Shown here piece by piece: positions 1 to 5,532 of a DNA stretch of 5,789 nt. Within the stretch, counting starts at the first letter, position 1. Every line of letters starts with the position of its first letter. Below the pieces are notes generated by a model. It saw only the letters and a list, made by a program, of their open reading frames with translations, ran no database searches and was not told the DNA's origin. The position numbers were made by a program, and so were the translations under genes. Origin of the DNA: Bryobacterales bacterium (GTDB lineage Bacteria; Acidobacteriota; Terriglobia; Bryobacterales; Bryobacteraceae); contig PMEV01000074.1 in the NCBI GenBank assembly GCA_003154855.1, positions 1 through 5,789 on the forward strand. The letters are read 5' to 3'.

Positions 1-614
1 GCCAACTGCGAATTCACCGCTTCGGCCTCGATGCCCAGCGCACGGTTGCGCCAGCTCATGTGCGGGTCGGGCAGGTCGGGCATCTGGAACTGCAGCTTGC
101 CCAGTTGCTCCTGCATTTTCTCCATATCCTTCTGCCACTTCGGATCCATGGTGAAGTCGTGCCCCATGAGGTTCAGGCCGCCTTTCGTCTTGCGCTCGCC
201 CACCGTCGCGGCGAGTGTTTGACTGGAGCCGCCGCGGCTCACCAGCAGCTTCACCTGCCGCCCCGCGGGCGTTTCCTTCACCAGACGCTGGAACTGCGCG
301 GTGCCTTCGACCCGCTGGCCCTGATATTCCAGCACCACGTCGTTCTCTTTGAGTCCCGCCTTGGCGGCCGGGCTGTCCTCTTCCACCCGGGTCACTTCGA
401 CCCCATGCACATCCGGCAGCTTCAGTTCCTTGGCGCGCTCGGCGTTGACCTCCTGGACGCCGATCCCCAGATAACTCCCTCCTCTTTCCCAATTGAAGTT
501 GAACGCGCCGGCAGGGGGAGCGGGTGGCATCGCAGGCGGCGGGGGTCCCTCCTGCGCCAGCAGCCCCACAGCGCCCAGAACGGTCAACAGCGTCAGCGCA
601 AAAACTTGTCTCAT
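1..614 (-). CDS. Exported PDZ-domain protein, 3' end beyond the window
   Basis: 204 residues are visible; the frame stays open to the left edge, so the C-terminus is missing. The ATG at 614-612 is set by a strong Shine-Dalgarno sequence 6 bases upstream. Residues 1-20 form a signal peptide (MRQV, a hydrophobic run, LLA before QEG), so the protein is exported. A proline-rich linker (about 24-36) leads into a PDZ domain at about 47-139: the carboxylate-binding loop reads YLGIGV (48-53), and SPAAKAGLKENDVVLEYQG (81-99) is the classic PDZ core. A Lys/Met/Gln-rich segment (about 157-180) follows, then RALGIEAEAVNSQL (191-204), which looks like the start of a second PDZ domain cut by the edge. PDZ domains bind C-terminal or internal peptides, often in envelope quality control. 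No protease domain is visible, though one could lie downstream. It is the last visible gene of the sigma-factor operon, 20 bases after its neighbour. Confidence 0.85.
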   Translation of the reverse strand, partial: MRQVFALTLLTVLGAVGLLAQEGPPPPAMPPAPPAGAFNFNWERGGSYLGIGVQEVNAERAKELKLPDVHGVEVTRVEEDSPAAKAGLKENDVVLEYQGQRVEGTAQFQRLVKETPAGRQVKLLVSRGGSSQTLAATVGERKTKGGLNLMGHDFTMDPKWQKDMEKMQEQLGKLQFQMPDLPDPHMSWRNRALGIEAEAVNSQL

Positions 615-620
615 GGTGTT

Positions 621-628
621 CCCTCCTT
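621..628 (-). promoter_or_regulatory. Ribosome binding site of the PDZ gene
   Basis: On the minus strand these bases read AAGGAGGG, a near-perfect anti-Shine-Dalgarno match, 6 bases before the ATG at 614. It lies in the 20-base gap after the stop of the DUF4097-like gene, so the PDZ protein can be initiated independently and strongly on the operon mRNA. Confidence 0.85.
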
Positions 629-634
629 AGGAAC

Positions 635-1792
635 CTATTTCTGGCGACGCAGGTAGATCGTGCCGCCCGAAGCCGTGAGGCGCAGCAGCGGCCCGCCCCC
701 GTTGATCGCCCCCTGCGCTTCCGATTCCGCCTCCGCCTGCGCGAGCCGCGGGCGAATCTCGGTGAAATCGGAAACGATGCGGCGGCTTCCGGGAAAAGCG
801 TTGATGGCCTGTATCGTCACCGCAAGGTTAGACGGAATGAGAACGGTTATGTCACCAGCGCCCGTGCTCAACGTGGAATCTTCGAGCGGCTTGCCCGCCA
901 GTTCCGCCAGGATGCTGCCGCTCCGCATGGCCACCCGCAGCCCGCCGAACACTTCGCGGAGTTGCACGGCGCCCGTCCCGGCCTGGCACTCGACGTTGTT
1001 CGCGGAGCGCACCCGAATCGATCCCGCACCGGTCTCTGCGATCACCGGCCCGCCGGCCTCGAGCACGTCGATCAGGCCGGCCTGCGCGCTGGCCGTGATC
1101 CCGCGCTCGGCGCGTTCCACCCGAATGTTGCCGCCGCGCGTGGAAGCCCGCACCAGCCCCCGCGCCATCCGCACATAGATTTCGCCGCCCTCGGTGTTCA
1201 AGCCCGCCTGGCCGCCGATCGTATCGGCGCTAATCGTGCCCCCGCCCGAGAAGCACATCACACTTCCCCCGACCTTGCCCAGCCGCACCATACCGCCGCC
1301 CGTCCGAACCGTGACGTCGCCCTGAATCCGGTCCGCCTGCAAGCGGCCCCCGCGGCTGTCGGCCCGCAGCGCGCCATCCAGATCGTAGGCCTGGATGGAT
1401 TCCCCCTGCGACTCAACGATGGTCTCGCGCAGGCTCCGCGGCACGCGCAGTTGCAGGTCCGCCGAAGCCGCCCCGCCCGCCGGCAGACTCACCTCCAGCG
1501 CCAGCCCTCCGTCCCGCCGCGTGGTCTTGAGGGTGACGCCGTCGAGCAGCGCGCGCGCCCGCACCAGATCCGCAGCCCTGACCCGCTTCTTTAGAACGTA
1601 CCCGATATCCTGCCTGGCTTCCCCTTGCAGCAGCACCGCCCCGCGCGTCGAGACCTTCAACCGCGCGCCGCCCGCCAGCGTTGCGGAACCAGTCGCCGTC
1701 TGCACCCAATCCGCGCCTTCCCGAACGACCTGCGCGCCCGACGGAGCGGCCGCCATCGCCGCAAACAGGAGCCATAGCCAGCCCGTCTTCAT
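635..1792 (-). CDS. Exported DUF4097-like repeat protein, probable beta-helix
   Basis: 385 residues. An N-terminal signal peptide (MKTGWLWLLF onward, probable cleavage after A20 in PSGA) sends it out of the cytoplasm. Residues about 21-140 are mixed beta sequence. From about 146 a striking repeat begins: a [S/T]-x-G/A-G-x-[I/L/V] signature recurs every 18 residues at 146, 164, 182, 200, 218, 236 and 254, then less regularly at 271, 289, 310 and 374. This pattern and composition match the DUF4097/DUF4098 'putative adhesin' group, whose members are predicted to fold as a beta-solenoid; no enzymatic residues are evident. Such genes often sit beside ECF sigma/anti-sigma pairs, so an envelope-associated role is plausible but inferred. 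The ATG overlaps the upstream stop by one base (TGATG), with only a weak GGGA ribosome site, which points to translational coupling to the anti-sigma gene. C180 and C269 are the only cysteines. The family call rests on pattern recognition; the export and repeat observations are direct. Confidence 0.85.
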   Translation of the reverse strand: MKTGWLWLLFAAMAAAPSGAQVVREGADWVQTATGSATLAGGARLKVSTRGAVLLQGEARQDIGYVLKKRVRAADLVRARALLDGVTLKTTRRDGGLALEVSLPAGGAASADLQLRVPRSLRETIVESQGESIQAYDLDGALRADSRGGRLQADRIQGDVTVRTGGGMVRLGKVGGSVMCFSGGGTISADTIGGQAGLNTEGGEIYVRMARGLVRASTRGGNIRVERAERGITASAQAGLIDVLEAGGPVIAETGAGSIRVRSANNVECQAGTGAVQLREVFGGLRVAMRSGSILAELAGKPLEDSTLSTGAGDITVLIPSNLAVTIQAINAFPGSRRIVSDFTEIRPRLAQAEAESEAQGAINGGGPLLRLTASGGTIYLRRQK

Positions 1793-2679
1793 CAGAATGT
1801 CCCAACCGATGCGTCCATCTCTTGCAGCGCCCGCTGGCAGCGCAGGCGCACGTAATCGTTGCTATCCCGCTGCACCAGCTCCTGCAAGAGGCCCACTAGC
1901 GCGTCTTCCTTCTTCTGAACCAGCAGATCGATCGCCTGAGTCCGCAGGCCCGGGTTATCGTCCACCAGCAGCACCTTGGCCAGCGCGCTCCGGACTTCGG
2001 AGGCGCCCGCGTAGGGTTTGAGCGCGTCCATCGCCTTCAGGCGCACCCCGGGGTTGGGGTCGTGCTCCAGGGCGTACAGCAGCGTTCCGCGCAGTTCGTC
2101 CGAGGCCGGCCGCCGGTTCAGAATGTCCAGGCTCTCGGCGCGCAGGCCCGCGTCGGAGGATTCCCGCGTGGCCGCCAGGAGCAACCGGTGGATCTGTTCG
2201 TCGCCGGGGTCCCCGGTCAGCAAGCGCTGCCGCGTTTCCTCGATCACCACCCGCACCTTGCCCGAAGCTTCCGGCAGCACATAGCGCACCCGCGCCACCT
2301 GCGGATCGAGCGCCGTGCCGCCCGCCGTCGCAGCCGTCCACCGCCCGCCGAAGAAGCACAGCGCCGCAAGCGCCACCGCGCCCGCCGGACGCGCCAGGCC
2401 AGGCCATTCGAGCCACCCGCGCCACCCGCTCCATCCGGCCCGCGGCGCCGCCTCGCGCGCCAGCCGCTCGGCCAGATCCCGTCGGCAGCGCGTCAGCAAC
2501 GCGGCCGGTGGCGCCTCCTCCCGCTCCTCCAGCGCCCGGTGGATGGCCTTCTCGGCCTCGAAATTCCGGCGGCATTCCGCGCAGCCCTCCAGATGGTCCT
2601 GGAAGCTCTGCTCCTCTTCGAGCGTCAGCTCGCCGTACAGAAACAGCGACAATACCCTGGTCGCCGACTCGCAATTCAT
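1792..2679 (-). CDS. Membrane anti-sigma factor: zf-HC2 zinc finger, one TM segment, HEAT repeats
   Basis: 295 residues. The N-terminus carries the ZAS/zf-HC2 zinc-binding signature: C3 and H29-x3-C33-x2-C36, the motif by which anti-sigma factors hold ECF sigma factors inactive. After a charged helical stretch and a Trp-rich juxtamembrane segment (W83, W86, W89, W92), residues about 96-112 are hydrophobic (ARPAGAVALAALCFFGG) and form the single membrane segment. The C-terminal part, which should face the periplasm, contains HEAT-like helical repeats of 32-33 residues: 179-211, 212-244, 245-276 and a partial 277-290, with recurring D-x-N-P-G and VR/LR-x-x-A-x-x-x-L positions. HEAT repeats are protein-binding scaffolds, so this part may be the signal sensor. 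The ATG overlaps the sigma stop as ATGA, with a GGGGGA ribosome site 6 bases upstream, giving coupled production of sigma and anti-sigma. Its stop overlaps the next start. The anti-sigma role is inferred from motif and position. Confidence 0.9.
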   Translation of the reverse strand: MNCESATRVLSLFLYGELTLEEEQSFQDHLEGCAECRRNFEAEKAIHRALEEREEAPPAALLTRCRRDLAERLAREAAPRAGWSGWRGWLEWPGLARPAGAVALAALCFFGGRWTAATAGGTALDPQVARVRYVLPEASGKVRVVIEETRQRLLTGDPGDEQIHRLLLAATRESSDAGLRAESLDILNRRPASDELRGTLLYALEHDPNPGVRLKAMDALKPYAGASEVRSALAKVLLVDDNPGLRTQAIDLLVQKKEDALVGLLQELVQRDSNDYVRLRCQRALQEMDASVGTF

Positions 2680-3293
2680 ACAAAGTCCCCCAGCGCCACC
2701 CGCATCTTCCGGGTCGCGCGAAACAGGCAGGTCTTAGCCGCTTCCTCGCTGCTGCCCAGCAACTCTCCGATGGCCCGCAGCCGCAGCCCCTGGTAATGCC
2801 GCAGCTCGAATACCAGCCGCTCCTTGGCGGTCAGGCCCTCCAGCACCGCCCGTATCCGCTCCCCCAACTGCCGGTTGAGCAGGTTCCGTTGCGGATCGCC
2901 CTGCGCCCGCTCTTCCGGCACGCTGTCCAGCCGGTTCCACGGCCCGTCCTCCGTCTCGACCACGGCCGGCTCCTCGCGGCGCACCTTTTTCCTGCGCAGA
3001 TGGTCCAGGCACTGGTTGGTGGCGATTCGGTACAGCCAGGTGTGGAAAGCGCAGTCGAAGCGGAACTGGTGCAGGTTCTTGTAGGCCCGCAGGAACGTCT
3101 CCTGGTACACGTCGTAGGCGTCTTCGACCGACCGCAGCAGGTTCATCCCCAGCCGCAGCACACTGCGGTCGTAAGCGCGAACCAGTTGCTCGAAGGCGTC
3201 CCGATCGCCTTTCTGAGCCGCCCGGATCAGCGCCGCTTCCTCCACGCCCGCTGCTGGAGTGTGGTCCATGGCCGATGTGGCTTCGCGGATCAC
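2676..3293 (-). CDS. ECF-type RNA polymerase sigma factor (RpoE-like, sigma-70 family)
   Basis: 205 residues from a GTG start. Sigma region 2 spans about 33-105: AFEQLVRAYDRSVLRL, the region 2.2 motif DVYQETFLRAYKNL (61-74) that contacts the RNA polymerase beta' subunit, and the region 2.4 segment FHTWLYRIATNQCLDHLRRKK (83-103) for -10 recognition. Region 4 spans about 148-200 with LTAKERLVFELRHYQGL and a helix-turn-helix at about 172-198 (IGELLGSSEEAAKTCLFRA) for -35 recognition. Regions 1 and 3 are absent, as is usual for ECF factors. Cytoplasmic, and presumably bound by the anti-sigma factor encoded directly downstream. An in-frame TAG lies 12 bases before the GTG, so the start cannot be further upstream; the alternative is the ATG at 3269-3267, giving 197 residues. 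An AGG sequence 12 bases before the GTG is a mediocre ribosome site, and the ATG has none that is clear. It is probably the first gene of the operon; autoregulation is usual for this class but not shown here. Confidence 0.94.
   Translation of the reverse strand: MIREATSAMDHTPAAGVEEAALIRAAQKGDRDAFEQLVRAYDRSVLRLGMNLLRSVEDAYDVYQETFLRAYKNLHQFRFDCAFHTWLYRIATNQCLDHLRRKKVRREEPAVVETEDGPWNRLDSVPEERAQGDPQRNLLNRQLGERIRAVLEGLTAKERLVFELRHYQGLRLRAIGELLGSSEEAAKTCLFRATRKMRVALGDFV
2686..2691 (-). promoter_or_regulatory. Ribosome binding site of the anti-sigma gene, inside the sigma gene
   Basis: Minus-strand GGGGGA, 6 bases before the anti-sigma ATG (2679-2677) and inside the last codons of the sigma gene. 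With the ATGA stop/start overlap it supports coupled translation of the pair. Confidence 0.55.
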
Positions 3294-3372
3294 GCCAAAC
3301 GTCTACCTGAGGATAAGACGGTTGCCAGCCCAAAGGGTAACGCGGCCCCCGGGAGGTTTAGGAAGTGGATCT

Positions 3373-3402
3373 GCGCCGGCGGCGGTCTACCGCACCGGCC
3401 GC
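3373..3402. repeat. Imperfect GC-rich inverted repeat
   Basis: Two 14-base arms (3373-3386 and 3389-3402) around a 2-base centre match at 10 of 14 positions, with a perfect inner core GCGGT-CT-ACCGC (3382-3393). No T-run follows on either strand, so it is not a normal intrinsic terminator. It could be a protein-binding site or a hairpin in a leader RNA, but GC-rich DNA makes such structures common by chance. Confidence 0.35.
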
Positions 3403-3412
3403 AAATAGTGGA

Positions 3413-3442
3413 AGCCGGATACCCAGAGTAATAGCCGGATGC
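3413..3442. repeat. Pair of 10-base direct repeats, 20 bases apart
   Basis: AGCCGGATAC at 3413-3422 and AGCCGGATGC at 3433-3442 differ at one base, and their starts are 20 bases apart, close to two helical turns, so a dimeric regulator could bind one face. The position in the divergent region fits an operator. A matching 8-mer in a region of this size and composition can easily occur by chance, so this is only a candidate. Confidence 0.3.
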
Positions 3443-3457
3443 CAAGGCGCCGGGTGA

Positions 3458-3487
3458 CGATCCATCTTCCCGATCCATCTTCCCGAT
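3458..3487. repeat. 13-base tandem duplication
   Basis: CGATCCATCTTCC occurs twice with no gap (3458-3470, 3471-3483), followed by the first four bases of a third copy (CGAT, 3484-3487). The copies are identical, suggesting a recent slippage duplication. It lies about 80 bases before the hydrolase start codon and about 165 bases before the sigma start codon. Confidence 0.85.
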
Positions 3488-3553
3488 GAGTTGCGCCGGG
3501 CCGCGCCTTGTTGGAGACTGGGCGTTGTGCCACAGCGCAGCCAGCGCTCGCAC

Positions 3554-3561
3554 GGAGGGAG
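3554..3561 (+). promoter_or_regulatory. Ribosome binding site of the hydrolase gene; decides its start
   Basis: GGAGGGAG, 6 bases before the ATG at 3568. It selects this ATG, which opens directly into a signal peptide, over the in-frame TTG at 3508, which would add 20 residues ahead of the signal peptide. Confidence 0.85.
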
Positions 3562-3567
3562 AACCCG

Positions 3568-5517
3568 ATGAAGAAAGCCTTGATCCTATCGCTGCTCGCG
3601 CTGGGGACGATCGCCAACGCGCAAACCAGACGGATCGCCTTCGAGGGGACGCATCCCCTGCGGAAGTTCGACCTCCAGGAACTGGGTCCGGACTTTCCGT
3701 CGGACTGGTCCGCCTTCCACTATCTGGTAATGGAGATGCGGACCTCCACGCCGCAACGCTTTCACTTGATCGTTCAGGATAAGACCGGCGCGCGGCGGCT
3801 CGGATTCCAGCCCGTCGGACAAAATGTGTGGCTTCGGGCGGCGGTTCCACTTAGCCTCTTCGAGGGACGCGACCAGTCCGGCTTCGACCTGGCATCCGCC
3901 ACCAATCGTCCCTGGCACTCTTACTGGCTCTCGGTCTGGGGACCCTTTGGCCCCATCGCCAACGTGCAGGCATTGGCGTTCATGATGGACTACCCGCTCC
4001 ATCACCCGGTGCTCGAGATCCGCTCCATACGGCTGGCCAAAGACGACCCCGGTTCCGAGATTCTGGAGAAGCTGCCGGTGGTCGACGAATTCGGCCAGTG
4101 GATTCACGCCGACTGGCCCACGAAGGTCGCCAGCCTCGAGCAACTCAAGCAGGATTGGAAAAACGAGGAAAACAGTTTCACGCCCGACGCTTTCGACTAC
4201 TGTAAGTACAGCGGTTACCGATCGACCAAGGCCAAGGCCACGGGTTTCTTTCGCGTCGAGCGGATCGACGGCCGGTGGTGGTTCGTCGATCCCGACGGCC
4301 ACCTTTACCTTTCCATGGCGGTGCCGGGCATGGCGGGCGGCGGTGCGGAGACGCGCCCGTCCGGCCGCGAGGCCTATTACAAGGCGCTCCCGCCTCCGGA
4401 GGTCGCCGCAGCGGCCGCGGGCGGCCGTGGCGGAGCGAACTTCCCAGGTGGCTCGACGGCCGGATTCCGCGCCTGGAACCTGTTCCGCCGGTACGGTCCG
4501 GAATGGCCTGCCAGGGCCGCCGAGATGGAATTGCGGCGCGCCGAAGGCTGGGGCCTGACGAGCATTGTTGCACGCGGCGCTGACACGCAGCAACGCAAAC
4601 CCTACCTTGCGTACTTCAATACGCTCCCGCGCTCCAACTCGGGCGACGTCCCGATGAAACTGGGGCTGCCCGACGTCTATTCGGACGCATTCGCCCGATT
4701 CCTCGACCAGAGCGCCCAAACCCAGCTCGCGCCGCGCCGGGACGATCCCTGGCTGATCGGCTATTTCATCGGCAACGAGCCGCCCTGGCCGGGCCGCGAA
4801 TCGGAGGTCGTCGACATGTACCTCGCCGGCCCGCCCACCGCCATGCAGCGCGAAATCAAAGCATGGCTCGCCCAGGGCGATACGCCCGAACGCCGCCGCC
4901 AATTCGTCGTGGCGGCCTTCGAGAAGTATCTGGCAATGGTGGGCGCGGCGCTCAGGAAGTACGACCCCCATCACCTCAACCTCGGTATCCGCTTCGGCGG
5001 AGACCCGCCCGCGTATATCTCCAGGACCGCGCACGTCTTCGATGTCTACAGCCTGAACACTTACGAATACGAGCCCACCCGGCAGGTCAAGACCGCATAC
5101 GAACTTTCGGGACGCCCGGTGATTATCGGCGAATTCCATTTCGGCGTTCCCGCCGACGGGCTCGGCGCCGGCCTGGTGCAAGTGCGCGACCGGAAGGAAC
5201 GCGGCGTGGCTTACCGCTATTACGTCGAGCGGGCCGCGGCGCTGCCCGGCTTCCTCGGCGCGGGCTGGTTTATCGGCGTCGACGAGTCCGTCACCGGCCG
5301 CATGGACGGCGAAAACTATAACATCGGCTTCCTGGATGTTACCGATCGCGCCTATCCCGAGCTCGTCTCCGCCGCCAAGGAGACCTTCAAACATCTGCTC
5401 GACGTCCACTCGGGCAAGGTCGCGCCCTTTAGCCAGAGGCCCATGGCATCCGACGCCGGAACGCCGGACACGCCCTGGATGGATGAAGAACACGGCTTTA
5501 AGTTCGACGTCAATTAA
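3568..5517 (+). CDS. Secreted clan GH-A glycoside hydrolase, GH50 beta-agarase-like
   Basis: 649 residues. The N-terminal signal peptide (MKKALILSLLALGTIANAQ, probable cleavage after A18) marks export. Residues about 21-160 are a beta-rich domain that may correspond to the N-terminal carbohydrate-binding-like domain of GH50 enzymes. The catalytic barrel follows from about 170: GFFRVERIDGRWWFVDPDGH (226-245) is a typical entry segment; YFIGNEP (399-405) holds the likely acid/base E404; VDVYSLNTYEYEP-type sequence (about 490-503) and IIGEFHFG (519-526) hold the likely nucleophile E522; GRMDGENYNIGFLDVTDRAYPEL (577-599) closes the domain. These segments resemble GH50 beta-agarases, which cleave beta-1,4 bonds in agarose. 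The family call is from memory of motifs, and agar specificity is not established: a related galactan or another beta-glycan is possible. Low-complexity Ala/Gly-rich sequence interrupts the domain at about 279-297. The next gene starts 15 bases after its stop, suggesting an operon. An antisense frame spans the whole gene but is a GC-rich shadow. Confidence 0.75.
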   Translation: MKKALILSLLALGTIANAQTRRIAFEGTHPLRKFDLQELGPDFPSDWSAFHYLVMEMRTSTPQRFHLIVQDKTGARRLGFQPVGQNVWLRAAVPLSLFEGRDQSGFDLASATNRPWHSYWLSVWGPFGPIANVQALAFMMDYPLHHPVLEIRSIRLAKDDPGSEILEKLPVVDEFGQWIHADWPTKVASLEQLKQDWKNEENSFTPDAFDYCKYSGYRSTKAKATGFFRVERIDGRWWFVDPDGHLYLSMAVPGMAGGGAETRPSGREAYYKALPPPEVAAAAAGGRGGANFPGGSTAGFRAWNLFRRYGPEWPARAAEMELRRAEGWGLTSIVARGADTQQRKPYLAYFNTLPRSNSGDVPMKLGLPDVYSDAFARFLDQSAQTQLAPRRDDPWLIGYFIGNEPPWPGRESEVVDMYLAGPPTAMQREIKAWLAQGDTPERRRQFVVAAFEKYLAMVGAALRKYDPHHLNLGIRFGGDPPAYISRTAHVFDVYSLNTYEYEPTRQVKTAYELSGRPVIIGEFHFGVPADGLGAGLVQVRDRKERGVAYRYYVERAAALPGFLGAGWFIGVDESVTGRMDGENYNIGFLDVTDRAYPELVSAAKETFKHLLDVHSGKVAPFSQRPMASDAGTPDTPWMDEEHGFKFDVN

Positions 5518-5521
5518 CTCC

Positions 5522-5526
5522 GGAGG
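5522..5526 (+). promoter_or_regulatory. Ribosome binding site of the DUF5107-like gene; supports a GTG start
   Basis: GGAGG lies 6 bases before the GTG at 5533-5535, in the 15-base gap after the hydrolase stop. It supports the GTG as start; no ATG is near, and the frame enters a signal peptide at once. Confidence 0.8.
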
Positions 5527-5532
5527 CTTATC

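Larger units (their letters stand above)
3294..3567. other. Divergent intergenic region between the sigma operon and the hydrolase operon
   Basis: 274 bases with no convincing gene; short frames crossing it have no supporting ribosome site or recognisable protein. It must contain the leader and probably the promoter of each group. It holds an imperfect inverted repeat (3373-3402), a pair of direct repeats (3413-3442) and a tandem duplication (3458-3487). I find no consensus sigma-70 pair and no clear ECF-type GGAAC / TC(T)GA pair on either strand. Confidence 0.8.

Noticed and set aside
524..1594. A 356-codon plus-strand open frame across the DUF4097-like gene
   Set aside because: Shadow frame with Arg/Pro/Ala-rich low-complexity product and no domain; the minus-strand gene has a signal peptide and an 18-residue repeat.
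3304..3326. Minus-strand GGCAACC as an ECF -35 box for autoregulation
   Set aside because: No convincing -10 box at the expected distance, and the transcript would begin at or just before the GTG start codon.
3373..3402. Inverted repeat as an intrinsic terminator
   Set aside because: No T-run follows on either strand, and it lies between divergent gene starts where no transcript is expected to end.
2062..3431. Plus-strand frames over the anti-sigma and sigma genes (to 2796 and 2508-3431)
   Set aside because: Pro/Arg-rich products opposite two clearly recognisable genes; no ribosome site or motif support.
3416..3445. Minus-strand TTGGCA (3445-3440) with TATCCG about 18 bases on as a sigma-70 promoter for the sigma operon
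   Set aside because: The -35 is good but the -10 matches only three of six bases; too weak to list as a promoter.
3508..3567. TTG at 3508 as an earlier start of the hydrolase
   Set aside because: It would place 20 non-signal residues before a standard signal peptide, whereas the ATG at 3568 has a strong ribosome site 6 bases upstream.
3290..3850. Minus-strand frame of 186 codons crossing the divergent region
   Set aside because: Overlaps the start of the hydrolase gene including its signal peptide and has no recognisable protein features.
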